Assembly: GCF_027484705.1 (NCBI RefSeq)
Contig: NZ_JAIXSL010000024.1
Location: forward strand, 124,001 to 188,000
Length of the DNA stretch: 64,000 nt
Reading direction: 5' to 3'
DNA from: Flavobacterium sp.
Lineage (GTDB): Bacteria; Bacteroidota; Bacteroidia; Flavobacteriales; Flavobacteriaceae
The translations under genes and the position numbers were made by a program. This document shows positions 34,001 to 42,954 of this stretch, one piece after another. How positions within the stretch are numbered: the first letter of the stretch is position 1; each line of letters starts with the position of its first letter. The notes under the pieces are model-generated. The model did no database searches, had not been told where the DNA came from, and saw nothing but the letters and a program-made list of their open reading frames with translations.

Positions 34001-34090
34001 TTTGAATTTTAAATTATGAATTTTGAATGAAACATCCGGCTTCACGATTCTCCATCATTCAAAATTCAAAATTTATAATTTATAATAATT
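34001..34090. repeat. AT-rich hairpin repeat, copy 1 (thiolase 3' end)
   Basis: Arms ATTTTGAATGA / TCATTCAAAAT enclose a less AT-rich centre (34027-34060) that shares about 30 of 36 positions with copy 2. Its outer AT-rich arm supplies the stop codon of the thiolase gene. A half-element of the same AT-rich type lies at 33629-33655, at the end of the broken gene. Confidence 0.75.
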
Positions 34091-35261
34091 CGTAAATTCC
34101 TGCCGAACCTTGTCCGGTTCCGACACACATCGAAACAATGCCATACTTGTTGCCGCGGCGTTTCATCTCATCGAACAACTGCACAGATAATTTCGCTCCG
34201 GTGCAACCTAACGGGTGGCCTAAAGCTATTGCGCCGCCGTTGACGTTGACGATGTCGGGATTCAATCCTAATTCGCGGATCACGGCTAAAGATTGTGAGG
34301 CAAAAGCTTCGTTGAGTTCAATTAAATCGATGTCTTTAAGTTGCAATCCGGCTTGTTTCAACGCTTTTGGAATGGCTTTTACTGGCCCGATTCCCATAAT
34401 TCTAGGTTCCACACCAGCCGAAGCAAAATTGACTAATCTTGCGATAGGCGTGAGGTTGAGTTCTTTGACAAGTTCCTCGCTCATGATTAAAACGAACGCT
34501 GCACCATCACTCATTTGTGATGAATTTCCGGCTGTCACAGTTCCGTCGGCTGCAAAAACGGGTTTAAGATTTCCTAATGCAGTAAGATTCGTATCGGCTC
34601 TTGGACCTTCGTCTTTAGTGACAGTATAGGATTTGGTTTCTTTTTTTCCATTTTCATTGAGGAAAGTTTGTTCAATTGTAATCGGCACAATTTGTTTGTC
34701 GAATTTGCCTTCCGCTTGTGCTTTCAACGCTTTTTGGTGCGAATTGAATGCGAACTCATCTTGATCGGCACGCGACACATTAAATTGTTTGGCAACAGCT
34801 TCCGCGGTAAGTCCCATGCCCCAATAATAATCTTCATGACCTTCTTTGGCAATTGCGTAATCGGGCGTTGGTTTGTAGCCGCCCATCGGAATGAAACTCA
34901 TGCTTTCAGCGCCACCGGCAATAATGCAATCAGCCATTCCGGATTGGATTTTAGCCGTTGCCATCCCAATCGTTTCGAGACCGGAAGCGCAATATCTATT
35001 TACCGTTACGCCCGGAACATCAACGATATTGAGTCCCATCAATGAAATCAATCGACCGACATTCAGGCCTTGTTCGGCTTCTGGCATCGCATTTCCGACC
35101 ATCACGTCATCGATGCGTTTCTTGTCGAAATCGGGCAATTCATTCATCATATACTGAATGGTTTCCGCGGCGAGTTCGTCAGGGCGTTTAAACCTGAAAA
35201 CACCTTTAGGCGCTTTGCCGACGGCGGTTCTGTATGCTTTAACTATATAGGCTGTTTTCAT
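34080..35261 (-). CDS. Acetyl-CoA C-acyltransferase (3-ketoacyl-CoA thiolase)
   Basis: Thiolase of 393 residues performing the final cleavage of beta-oxidation. The nucleophile Cys91 is in 'VNRYCASGLETIGMA', the His in 'GGAIALGHPLGCTGAKL' and the second Cys in 'CVGTGQGSAG', the complete catalytic set. 'NEAFASQSLAVIRELGL' is also typical. It follows the multifunctional dehydrogenase gene by 92 bases holding a hairpin repeat, and together with that gene would form the alpha/beta parts of a trifunctional-type system. Confidence 0.95.
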   Translation of the reverse strand: MKTAYIVKAYRTAVGKAPKGVFRFKRPDELAAETIQYMMNELPDFDKKRIDDVMVGNAMPEAEQGLNVGRLISLMGLNIVDVPGVTVNRYCASGLETIGMATAKIQSGMADCIIAGGAESMSFIPMGGYKPTPDYAIAKEGHEDYYWGMGLTAEAVAKQFNVSRADQDEFAFNSHQKALKAQAEGKFDKQIVPITIEQTFLNENGKKETKSYTVTKDEGPRADTNLTALGNLKPVFAADGTVTAGNSSQMSDGAAFVLIMSEELVKELNLTPIARLVNFASAGVEPRIMGIGPVKAIPKALKQAGLQLKDIDLIELNEAFASQSLAVIRELGLNPDIVNVNGGAIALGHPLGCTGAKLSVQLFDEMKRRGNKYGIVSMCVGTGQGSAGIYELL

Positions 35262-35274
35262 TTTCTATTTTGCA

Positions 35275-35360
35275 TTTTGAATTTTAAATTTTGAATGAGA
35301 CGTCTGGCTTTAAGATTCGCCATCATTCAAAATTCAAAATATATAATTTATAATCAATTT
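35275..35360. repeat. AT-rich hairpin repeat, copy 2 (dehydrogenase 3' end)
   Basis: Same element as copy 1: arms ATTTTGAATGA / TCATTCAAAAT around a core GA.AC.TC.GGCTT.A.GATTC.CCATCA. It fills the gap between the thiolase start and the dehydrogenase stop, and its 3' arm supplies that stop codon. Confidence 0.75.
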
Positions 35361-37744
35361 CTTAGTGGTTTTCCTTTGGTTAACATGAATTGGATTCTTT
35401 CGAGCGTTTTTCTTTCGGTGCACAATGACAGAAAGGCTTCGCGTTCGAGATCAAGTAAATATTGTTCCGATACTAAAGTCGGTTCAGATAAATCACCGCC
35501 GGCCATCACATAAGCAAGTTTGTTCGCGATTTTTTTATCGTGGTCTGAAATGAAATTTCCGGCAGTCATCTGGTCAGTTCCTACGAGAAACATTCCTAAA
35601 GCTGATTTCCCCAAAACTTTAATGTCTTTTCTTCGGATCGGTTGTGTGTAACCAGCTTCAGCCATCAACAATGCGTGTTTTTTAGCTTCTGCGATTTGTC
35701 GGTCTTTATTGACGACGATGATGTCTTTTCCGTGTTGCAATACGCCGGTATCAAAAGCTTCGTAAGCTGATGTGGACACTTTCGCCATAGCAACAGCTAA
35801 GAAATATTCCTGCAATACATTCAACTCAACATCATTTTTATGGAATAAATCCGAAGCACGCAAAGCCATTTCTTTTGAACCGCCGCCGCCTGGAATTACG
35901 CCAACGCCAAACTCGACCAAACCGATATACGTTTCTGCGGCTGCAACGACTTTATCCGCATGCATGCTCATTTCGCAACCGCCGCCTAAAGTCATTCCGT
36001 GTGGTGCCACAATGACCGGAATTGAAGAATAGCGCACACGCATCATCGTGTCCTGAAACATTTTGATCGCCATATTGAGTTCGTCGTATTCCTGCTCGAC
36101 GGCCATCATGAAGATCATTCCTATGTTCGCGCCGACAGAGAAATTGGCACCTTGGTTTCCAATAACCAAACCTTGATATTCTTTTTCGGCAAGATCGATC
36201 GCTTTATTGATGCCTTGCAATACATCGCCACCAATCGTATTCATTTTTGATTGGAATTCAAGATTTAAAATGCCGTCGCCTAAATCTTCGATGACCGCGC
36301 CCGAATTGCTCCAGACTTTTTTGCTTTCACGGATGTTGTTTAAAATGATGAAAGCATCCTGACCGGGCACTTTGACTTGTGATTTTGTTGGAAGGTTATA
36401 ATAGTAAGTCGCGCCTTCTTTCACCGTGTAGAAACTCGAAATTCCTGATACGAGCATATCGTTGACCCAAGTGGCAGGCTCTAAGTTTTGCGCTTTCATG
36501 ATTTCGATTCCTTTGGCTACCCCAATCGCGTCCCAGATTTCGAACGGGCCGTTTTCCCAGCCGAATCCGGCTTTCATCGCGTCGTCAATTTTATAGAGAT
36601 CGTCAGTGATTTCGGGAATTCTGTTGGAAACATAAGCGAACATGCCCGCGAAACTTTTGCGATAAAACTCACCCGCTTTGTCCGTTCCTTTGACCAACAC
36701 TTTGAAACGATCAATAGGTTTGTCGATGGTTTTTGTCAATTCTAAAGTTGCGAATGAGGCTTTTTTTGCGGGACGATATTCCAATGTATTTAAATCTAAC
36801 GACAAAATATCACGGTCGACTTTTTTGTAAAAACCTTGTCCGGTTTTGCTACCAAGCCAATTGTTTTCAAGCATTTTGGTGATGAAATCTGGCAGTTTGA
36901 ACAAATCGCGTGCTTCGTCATTCGGTACGCCTTCATACAAACCGTTAGCGACGTGCACTAAAGTGTCGAGACCAACAACATCAACGGTTCTGAACGTTGC
37001 TGATTTTGGACGGCCAATGACCGGACCGGTTAATTTATCGACTTCTTCAATGGTCAATCCCATTTCCTTGACGAGGTGAAATAGACTTTGGATGCCGTAA
37101 ATTCCAATTCTGTTGCCAATAAATGCGGGTGTATCTTTCGCCACGACGGAAGTTTTTCCTAAATATTGTGAACCGTAATTGTTTAGGAAATCGAGCACTT
37201 CGGTGGAAGTTTTTGGTCCAGGAATGATTTCGAACAATTTGAGGTAACGCGCCGGATTGAAGAAATGCGTGCCGCAGAAATGTTGCTGGAAATCTTCGCT
37301 TCGGCCTTCGCTCATAAAATGGATTGGAATTCCGGAAGTATTCGATGTAATAAGAGTTCCCGGTTTTCTGTATTTTTCAATCTGTTCGAAAACGGCTTTC
37401 TTGATGTCGAGCCTTTCGACCACAACTTCGATAATCCAATCAGCTTGAGCAATCTGCGCTAAATCATCGGTTGTATTCCCGGTGGTAATACGGCTCGCAA
37501 ACTTTTGATGGTAAATAGGCGAGGGTTTCGATTTTAAAGCATTCGCCAAGTGTTCGTTGACGATGCGGTTGCGAACGATTTTGGAGTCTAAAGTCAGGCC
37601 TTTTTTGGTTTCCGCTTCCGTGAGTTCGCGCGGCACAATATCGAGTAAAAGCACTTCGACGCCGATGTTGGCAAAATGACAGGCGATGCCCGAACCCATG
37701 ATTCCGGAGCCAATGACGGCGACTTTTTTGATGGTTCTTTTCAT
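35354..37744 (-). CDS. 3-hydroxyacyl-CoA dehydrogenase / enoyl-CoA hydratase fusion
   Basis: 796-residue multifunctional beta-oxidation enzyme. The dehydrogenase part comes first (NAD motif 'VAVIGSGIMGSGIACHFA', then 'GTHFFNPARYLKLFEIIPG' and 'AKDTPAFIGNRIGIYGI'), followed by the hydratase/crotonase part at the C-terminus ('LVIGNQGANFSVGANIGMIF', 'GMTLGGGCEMSMHADKV', 'VGVIPGGGGSKEMALR'). The order is reversed relative to Escherichia coli FadB and matches FadN-type proteins. It starts 1 base after the marR stop, so the two are cotranscribed. Confidence 0.95.
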   Translation of the reverse strand: MKRTIKKVAVIGSGIMGSGIACHFANIGVEVLLLDIVPRELTEAETKKGLTLDSKIVRNRIVNEHLANALKSKPSPIYHQKFASRITTGNTTDDLAQIAQADWIIEVVVERLDIKKAVFEQIEKYRKPGTLITSNTSGIPIHFMSEGRSEDFQQHFCGTHFFNPARYLKLFEIIPGPKTSTEVLDFLNNYGSQYLGKTSVVAKDTPAFIGNRIGIYGIQSLFHLVKEMGLTIEEVDKLTGPVIGRPKSATFRTVDVVGLDTLVHVANGLYEGVPNDEARDLFKLPDFITKMLENNWLGSKTGQGFYKKVDRDILSLDLNTLEYRPAKKASFATLELTKTIDKPIDRFKVLVKGTDKAGEFYRKSFAGMFAYVSNRIPEITDDLYKIDDAMKAGFGWENGPFEIWDAIGVAKGIEIMKAQNLEPATWVNDMLVSGISSFYTVKEGATYYYNLPTKSQVKVPGQDAFIILNNIRESKKVWSNSGAVIEDLGDGILNLEFQSKMNTIGGDVLQGINKAIDLAEKEYQGLVIGNQGANFSVGANIGMIFMMAVEQEYDELNMAIKMFQDTMMRVRYSSIPVIVAPHGMTLGGGCEMSMHADKVVAAAETYIGLVEFGVGVIPGGGGSKEMALRASDLFHKNDVELNVLQEYFLAVAMAKVSTSAYEAFDTGVLQHGKDIIVVNKDRQIAEAKKHALLMAEAGYTQPIRRKDIKVLGKSALGMFLVGTDQMTAGNFISDHDKKIANKLAYVMAGGDLSEPTLVSEQYLLDLEREAFLSLCTERKTLERIQFMLTKGKPLRN

Positions 37745-37745
37745 T

Positions 37746-38189
37746 TTATTTTTCTTGGTTAAATATGTTTTTTTCCTGAATCAGTTCGTTGATGGTTTCC
37801 GAGACTTCCATAAAATGCAGTAGTTTTTCTTCGGAGATGTTCTTGCGGATGGTTTCGTTGAATTTTAAAACGGTCGTTCTCGACAGTTCTCTTTTTTCCT
37901 TTCCGAATTCCGTGAGGTAAATCAATACGCCGCGGCCATCGTTCGGATTTTTCTTTCTGATAATCAAACCTCTGTCTTCCATTGATTTTAATGTTCTTGT
38001 AAGGCTTGTAGCTTCCATGCCCATTTTCGGACCTAAAGTTGTCGATGGCGTTCCGTCTTCTTTGTCTAAACTCAACAGTGCAAATCCAGTGGCCATCGTA
38101 GCGTCGTATTTGGCGGCTTCTTCGTTATACATTCTTGCTACGGCTTGCCAGGTCGCGCGAAGTACATAATCTATCGTTTTGTCTTTCAT
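37746..38189 (-). CDS. MarR family regulator of the beta-oxidation cluster
   Basis: 147 residues, start 'MKDKTIDYVLRATWQAVARM'; a 15-residue longer frame overlaps the promoter and is rejected. The winged helix is seen in 'TLGPKMGMEATSLTRTLKSM', with the wing 'LIIRKKNPNDGRGVLIYLTE'. It is the first gene of the unit, one base before the dehydrogenase gene. MarR proteins usually repress their own operon until a ligand binds; an acyl-CoA or fatty acid would fit the context but is inference. A perfect 12 bp palindrome overlaps its promoter. Confidence 0.9.
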   Translation of the reverse strand: MKDKTIDYVLRATWQAVARMYNEEAAKYDATMATGFALLSLDKEDGTPSTTLGPKMGMEATSLTRTLKSMEDRGLIIRKKNPNDGRGVLIYLTEFGKEKRELSRTTVLKFNETIRKNISEEKLLHFMEVSETINELIQEKNIFNQEK

Positions 38190-38208
38190 ATAAATGCGAT
38201 CAGAAAAC

Positions 38209-38239
38209 CAAAGATAAATAAAAATACTATGCATGCATA
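38209..38239 (-). promoter_or_regulatory. Promoter and palindromic operator candidate of the marR-beta-oxidation operon
   Basis: On the minus strand the -7 element TATCTTTG (38216-38209) lies 20 bases before the marR start. TATGCATGCATA (38228-38239), a perfect 12 bp palindrome, covers the expected -33 region, which is where an autorepressing MarR dimer would bind. Confidence 0.6.
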
Positions 38240-38276
38240 ATAAATTTGAATTATTTTTGCGTTAATTTATTGTCAT

Positions 38277-38306
38277 AAAAAAACTCCCCGGAATTCGAGG
38301 AGTTTT
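38277..38306 (-). terminator. Intrinsic terminator of the acyl-CoA ligase gene
   Basis: On the minus strand, AAAACTCC / GGAGTTTT with an 11-base loop is followed by a run of T. It separates the ligase gene from the marR operon. Confidence 0.8.
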
Positions 38307-38359
38307 CAGAAAAATATTTTGTCTTTGATTAAAATATCAAAGGTATGGGAAGCGCTTAT

Positions 38360-40141
38360 TTAAGAAGTTTCGCCATAAATTTGTTTATAAAGCGGCAGGT
38401 ATTTTTCCATCACAATTTTTCTTTTGAGCTTTAAGGTCGGTGTGAGATGGCCGCTTTCAATCGACCAGACATCGGGGGTCAGTTCAAAGCGCTTGATTTT
38501 TTCCCAATTGCCGAATTTCTCGTTGAGCGTATCAACTTCTTCCTGAATCCGTTCAATAACTTTTGGATTGGCAATGATTTCTTGGTTGGTAGTTCCAATC
38601 TCGATGTTGTGTATTTTCGCCCATTCTTTCAGAAAATCAAAACTAGGTTGAATGAAAGCGGCCGGCATTTTCTGACCGTCGCCAATGACCATAATCTGTT
38701 CGATGAAACGCGATTGCTTCATCGTATTTTCAATGAGTTGAGGCGCGATGTATTTTCCACCCGAAGTCTTAAACATTTCCTTTTTGCGGTCGGTGATTTT
38801 GAGAAAGCCGTCCTTGTCGATTTCGCCGATATCTCCAGTGTGGAAGTAACCATTTTGCAAAGCTTCAGCTGTTTTTTCTTCGTCTTTGTAATAACCCATC
38901 ATCACGTTCGGGCCTTTGCACAAAATTTCGCCATCGGAAGCGATTTTGACTTCAACATGATTGATGACTTTGCCGACCGTTCCGATTCTGAAACCGTGAT
39001 CTTTATAACAATTCACGGAAATTACCGGAGAAGTTTCAGTAAGTCCGTAGCCTTCCATCACGGGCATTTCTGCGGCGGCGAAGATTCGGATCAATCTTGG
39101 TTGTAATGCCGCGCTTCCTGAAACCATCACGTTTAAGTTGCCGCCCAAACCTTCTTTCCATTTACTGAAAATGAGTTTTCTGGCGATGTTCAACTGGAAT
39201 TCATACCAAAATCCCTTGGCTTCATACGGTTCGTATTTCAAACCCAAATCAATCGCCCAAAAGAAAAGCCATTTTTTGATGCCTGAAAGTTCGGTGCCTT
39301 TGGCGTAAATCTTATCGTAAACTTTTTCCAAAAGTCTTGGAACTACTGAGAAAACGGTGGGTTTGACTTCTTTGATGTTATCAGATAATTTGTCAATCGA
39401 TTCTGCGAAATAAATCGAAACGGAGTAATATTGGTAGATGTATAAAATGACGCGTTCGAAAATATGGCAAATCGGAAGGAAACTCAACGCAACACTCGTG
39501 CTTTCCTCAAAAGGAATTCTCGGCGAAGAATCAATCACATTCGATACGATATTTTGATGTGAAAGCATCACGCCTTTTGGTTTTCCAGTAGTTCCTGAAG
39601 TATAAATAATCGTCGCTAAATCTTCCGCTTTGACGTTGTCTTTTCGTTCTTCAACATCAGGTTGGTTGGCTTGGTCTTTACCTAGTTCGAGCAATTCTTT
39701 CCAGTTTTTGCAACCCGGAATTTCATTAAACGAATACACTTCTTTCAAATGTATCAGTTTATGTCGCACCAAGTTGAGCTTGCGCAACACTTCCTCATCG
39801 GAAACAAAACAATATTGCGCTTCGCAATGGTTCAGGATGTATTCGTAATCGTCTTCAGAAATCGTCGGATAAATTGGAACATTCTGAGCGCCAATTTGTA
39901 ACACGCCGATATCCATGATGTTCCATTCGGTGCGGTTGTTCGACGAAATGACGGCGATTTTAGTATCTTTCACTACATTCATTCGCAACAAAGCGCGTGA
40001 AATCGTATTCGACAAATCGATGTATTCCTGAGTCGAGGTTTTGACCCAAACGCCATTTTGTTTGGTCACAAGCGCCGCCGGAATGTTGTTTTTTTGAAGC
40101 TGGTAGTAAGGGAAATCGAATAAGCGGGTGATAGTGTTCAT
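38360..40141 (-). CDS. Long-chain fatty-acid-CoA ligase (AMP-forming)
   Basis: 593 residues, start 'MNTITRLFDFPYYQLQKNNI'; 11 extra in-frame residues upstream are judged untranslated. AMP-binding motif 'TIIYTSGTTGKPKGVMLSHQ', 'EGYGLTETSPVISVNCY', 'GYFHTGDIGEIDKDGFLKIT' and the C-terminal 'DRKKEMFKTSGGKYIAPQLI' are all present. It activates fatty acids with ATP and CoA, feeding the beta-oxidation genes next door. It has its own terminator, so it is linked to that cluster by function and location rather than by one mRNA. Confidence 0.93.
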   Translation of the reverse strand: MNTITRLFDFPYYQLQKNNIPAALVTKQNGVWVKTSTQEYIDLSNTISRALLRMNVVKDTKIAVISSNNRTEWNIMDIGVLQIGAQNVPIYPTISEDDYEYILNHCEAQYCFVSDEEVLRKLNLVRHKLIHLKEVYSFNEIPGCKNWKELLELGKDQANQPDVEERKDNVKAEDLATIIYTSGTTGKPKGVMLSHQNIVSNVIDSSPRIPFEESTSVALSFLPICHIFERVILYIYQYYSVSIYFAESIDKLSDNIKEVKPTVFSVVPRLLEKVYDKIYAKGTELSGIKKWLFFWAIDLGLKYEPYEAKGFWYEFQLNIARKLIFSKWKEGLGGNLNVMVSGSAALQPRLIRIFAAAEMPVMEGYGLTETSPVISVNCYKDHGFRIGTVGKVINHVEVKIASDGEILCKGPNVMMGYYKDEEKTAEALQNGYFHTGDIGEIDKDGFLKITDRKKEMFKTSGGKYIAPQLIENTMKQSRFIEQIMVIGDGQKMPAAFIQPSFDFLKEWAKIHNIEIGTTNQEIIANPKVIERIQEEVDTLNEKFGNWEKIKRFELTPDVWSIESGHLTPTLKLKRKIVMEKYLPLYKQIYGETS

Positions 40142-40224
40142 TTTGGGCGTCATTAGTCCACGCAAATTAAACAATTTTTATTTAATTTAACTCGCTGTTA
40201 CCGCTTGGTTGTTAATTTATTTGA

Positions 40225-40232
40225 TAATTTTG
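40225..40232 (+). promoter_or_regulatory. Flavobacterial -7 element of the sulfatase-phosphatase pair
   Basis: TAATTTTG, a TAnnTTTG match, 17 bases before the start codon, with TTG at 40205-40207 as -33 at a 17-base spacing. Confidence 0.5.
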
Positions 40233-40249
40233 GCTCATAAATTTTACAT

Positions 40250-42181
40250 ATGCTCAAACATTTGCGTTTAAACGAATATAAAGTACTGCTTTACAGAATT
40301 TTGTTGGCGTATATTTTTTACTTCTTTGCCAGCGTCCTGTTTTATGTTTTCAATGCCGGTTTGCTCAAAGTGGAATCTTTCGGTGATTTCGTAGCCTTGT
40401 GCTATTATGGCTTGCCGTTCGATACTACGGCGATTTTATACGTTAATGTATTGTTCATAGTATTGTCGATTTTACCGTTTAAGAAAAACACTGCGCCGGG
40501 TTATCAGAAGTTTCTGTTCTACCTTTATTTTGCGATGAATTTGCTGGCGTATGCGACGAATTTTGTGGATTTCATTTATTATAGATTCACTTACGCAAGA
40601 ACCACGACCGCGGTGATGAATGTCATTGAGCATGAAGTAAATCTGAGCAAACTATTTTTCAGTTTTCTCATTGATTTTTGGTACATTTTCTTGCTCTATT
40701 TTGTATTTGCTGTAGTATGGATTTGGGCCTATAAAAAAGTAGAAGTCAAAGTTGAAAAACCAGAAAAAAACTTAGCTTATTTCGGCTTTTCAATCGTCGG
40801 TTTTTTATTCGTTGCATTGATGATTATCGGCGGCATCCGAGGAGGCGATTTCAAAAAAGCAACACGCCCGATCAATCTGTTAGACGCGAGCCGTCATGTG
40901 AAGAATATCGTGCATTCGGATATCGTATTAAACACTCCTTTCGCGATTATCCGCACACTGTTCAGTAATAGTTTCATCAAAACGGACTATCCTGAAGTCA
41001 ACAATCAGGTAATTCTCGAAAAGGTGATTCCGATTAAGCAATATCATAATCATCCGCCAACCAAACCGAATGTGGTCGTGATGATTCTCGAAAGCAACGG
41101 ACGCGAATATTATGGTGCTTTCAACAAAAAATCGAACATCAAAGATTTCAAATCGCACACACCGTTTCTGGATTCACTTGCGCAGCACAGTTTGATTTTC
41201 ACCAATGCTTACACCAACGGACGCCAGTCAATTCACGGAATGTCTTCGATTTTAGCGGGAATTCCATCGTTTAAAGATGCATTCACTTCATCGCCTTATC
41301 CGAAGCAAAAAATTGAATCGATTGTTTCGACTTTGGAAGGCGAAGGTTACAAAACGTCTTTCTTTCACGGCGCGGCCAATGGTTCGATGGGATTTTTAGG
41401 ATTCGCCAATATTCTGGGCATCGATAAGTATTACGGAAGAACTGAGTTTAATGACGATTCCGAGTTCGACGGTTTCTGGGGCATTTGGGACGAACCGTTT
41501 TTGCAATACATGAAGCACACGCTTGACAAAGAAAGAACGCCGTTTTTCTCGTCAATCTTTACTGTTTCTTCGCATGAACCGTACAATATTCCGGCGAAAT
41601 ACAAGAAAAGGTTTCACGAAGGTGATGTGCCGATTCACAAATGCATTGAATATACCGATTATTCTTTGAAGCGGTTTTTTACCGAAGCGAAGAAATCACC
41701 GTGGTTCAACAATACGATTTTTGTTTTGGTTGCCGATCACGGAAACACCACATTTTATAAGGAATACAGCCGACCGATTGAGCGTTTTGCGATTCCGATC
41801 ATCATCTACAAACCCAACAGCGAATACGTTGGCGTCGATGAAGATTTGGCGCAACAAATTGATATTTATCCGACAATCCTTGACATGATCGGTTATCAGA
41901 AGCCTTTCAGAAGTTGGGGCAGAAGTTTGCTCGACAAGAAAACACAGGAACCTTTTGTGATCAATTCTACGGGAAGTTTGTATCAGTTTTCGAAAGGCAA
42001 TTACATCTGCATTTTCGACGGTAAAAAATCGCTTGGCTTTTACGACAAGGATGATAAGGCGTTATTGAACAACCTGATCGCGTACAGAAATGCTGACATG
42101 AACGACCTTGAATTGCGTTGCAAAGCATTCATTCAGGATTATATGGAACGTGTCGTAGATCAGAAATTGGCGACACATTAA
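40250..42181 (+). CDS. LTA synthase family membrane sulfatase/phosphotransferase
   Basis: 643 residues. Five N-terminal membrane helices ('ILLAYIFYFFASVLFYVFNA' through 'FGFSIVGFLFVALMIIGGIR' in part) are followed by an outward-facing alkaline-phosphatase-like domain: 'NVVVMILESNGREYYGAF' (metal Glu), 'TNGRQSIHGMSSILAGIP' (nucleophile position, a Ser here) and 'FVLVADHGNTTF' (metal Asp/His). The family transfers phosphoglycerol or phosphoethanolamine groups. Flavobacteria lack lipoteichoic acid, so lipid or glycan modification is more likely, but the substrate is unknown. The phosphatase gene follows after 10 bases. Confidence 0.85.
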   Translation: MLKHLRLNEYKVLLYRILLAYIFYFFASVLFYVFNAGLLKVESFGDFVALCYYGLPFDTTAILYVNVLFIVLSILPFKKNTAPGYQKFLFYLYFAMNLLAYATNFVDFIYYRFTYARTTTAVMNVIEHEVNLSKLFFSFLIDFWYIFLLYFVFAVVWIWAYKKVEVKVEKPEKNLAYFGFSIVGFLFVALMIIGGIRGGDFKKATRPINLLDASRHVKNIVHSDIVLNTPFAIIRTLFSNSFIKTDYPEVNNQVILEKVIPIKQYHNHPPTKPNVVVMILESNGREYYGAFNKKSNIKDFKSHTPFLDSLAQHSLIFTNAYTNGRQSIHGMSSILAGIPSFKDAFTSSPYPKQKIESIVSTLEGEGYKTSFFHGAANGSMGFLGFANILGIDKYYGRTEFNDDSEFDGFWGIWDEPFLQYMKHTLDKERTPFFSSIFTVSSHEPYNIPAKYKKRFHEGDVPIHKCIEYTDYSLKRFFTEAKKSPWFNNTIFVLVADHGNTTFYKEYSRPIERFAIPIIIYKPNSEYVGVDEDLAQQIDIYPTILDMIGYQKPFRSWGRSLLDKKTQEPFVINSTGSLYQFSKGNYICIFDGKKSLGFYDKDDKALLNNLIAYRNADMNDLELRCKAFIQDYMERVVDQKLATH

Positions 42182-42191
42182 TTAAAACATT

Positions 42192-42779
42192 ATGAAAAAG
42201 AACCTCAAAATAGTTGGATTTGTTTTGCTCGCGGTAGTTTTAATTTTCGCCGGGAAATATGTGTATGACATGAACATCAACCACAATTTCGAAACGATTA
42301 CTGAAGGAAAAGTGTATAAGTCTGGAGTTATTCCACCTGATGAAATTAAGGATTACGTGAACAAATACCACATCAAATCGATTGTGGATTTGCGTTTTCC
42401 CGGAACCGCCGATTTGATCAACAATCCTGAAATTCCCGCTGAATTGACCGCTGAAAAGGAAGCGGTGGCTAAAATTCCCGGTGTCAATTATTTCAACAAC
42501 GGCTCGGATCAGGTTCCGAAACAGGAAAACTTAGATAGCTTTTTCAAAATCATGGACAATCCAGACAATTATCCGGTTTTGATTCATTGCTATCATGGCG
42601 TTGGGCGTGCTGAAATGTACTCGGCAATTTACCGCATCGAATATGAAAATTTTTCAAACGAAGAAGCCCGTAAAAATGTGCGCGCGATGATCAAATGGAG
42701 TTCGTTTGACGATGGCACACCCAAAGGCGAATATTTGAAAGCATACAAAAGCAGAAAGCAAACAAAAACAAACCCATAA
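42192..42779 (+). CDS. Membrane-anchored dual-specificity/tyrosine-type phosphatase
   Basis: 195 residues. An N-terminal helix ('IVGFVLLAVVLIFAGKYVYD') anchors it in the membrane. The catalytic domain carries the Cx5R loop in 'LIHCYHGVGRAEMYS', with Cys133 and Arg139, and the upstream 'SIVDLRFPG' acid-loop region. With the domain outside the membrane it could dephosphorylate lipids or glycans rather than proteins. It is coupled to the LTA synthase-like gene, which suggests a joint role in envelope polymer or lipid phosphorylation; this is inference. Confidence 0.83.
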   Translation: MKKNLKIVGFVLLAVVLIFAGKYVYDMNINHNFETITEGKVYKSGVIPPDEIKDYVNKYHIKSIVDLRFPGTADLINNPEIPAELTAEKEAVAKIPGVNYFNNGSDQVPKQENLDSFFKIMDNPDNYPVLIHCYHGVGRAEMYSAIYRIEYENFSNEEARKNVRAMIKWSSFDDGTPKGEYLKAYKSRKQTKTNP

Positions 42780-42808
42780 ATTTGTGTGCTACGTTTTTTA
42801 TTCATAGA

Positions 42809-42837
42809 GACTCCTGATTTTATTGGGAGTTTTTTTA
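42809..42837 (+). terminator. Intrinsic terminator after the phosphatase gene
   Basis: GACTCC / GGAGTT (one G-U pair) with an 11-base loop and a T tract. The ancestral stop codon of the convergent DUF3667 gene (42837-42835) lies in this T tract. Confidence 0.75.
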
Positions 42838-42954
42838 TATGTTGATGTAAAATTTATTGCCACCGTGAGTCAGTTTGTAGATGATGGCGCCGAAAATTAA
42901 AGACAGAATCAATAACACCAGAATGTAAAATACGACGATGCGCCACAAAAATCC
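42835..42954 (-). pseudogene. Disconnected C-terminal end of the DUF3667 gene
   Basis: Directly after the TAG that ends the DUF3667 gene, the same frame stays open for 39 codons to a TAA. It reads 'GFLWRIVVFYILVLLILS', 'LIFGAIIYKLTHGG', 'NKFYINI': a complete transmembrane helix with a short tail. This is the expected last helix of the protein, so the TAG looks like a recent single-base nonsense change. Confidence 0.8.
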
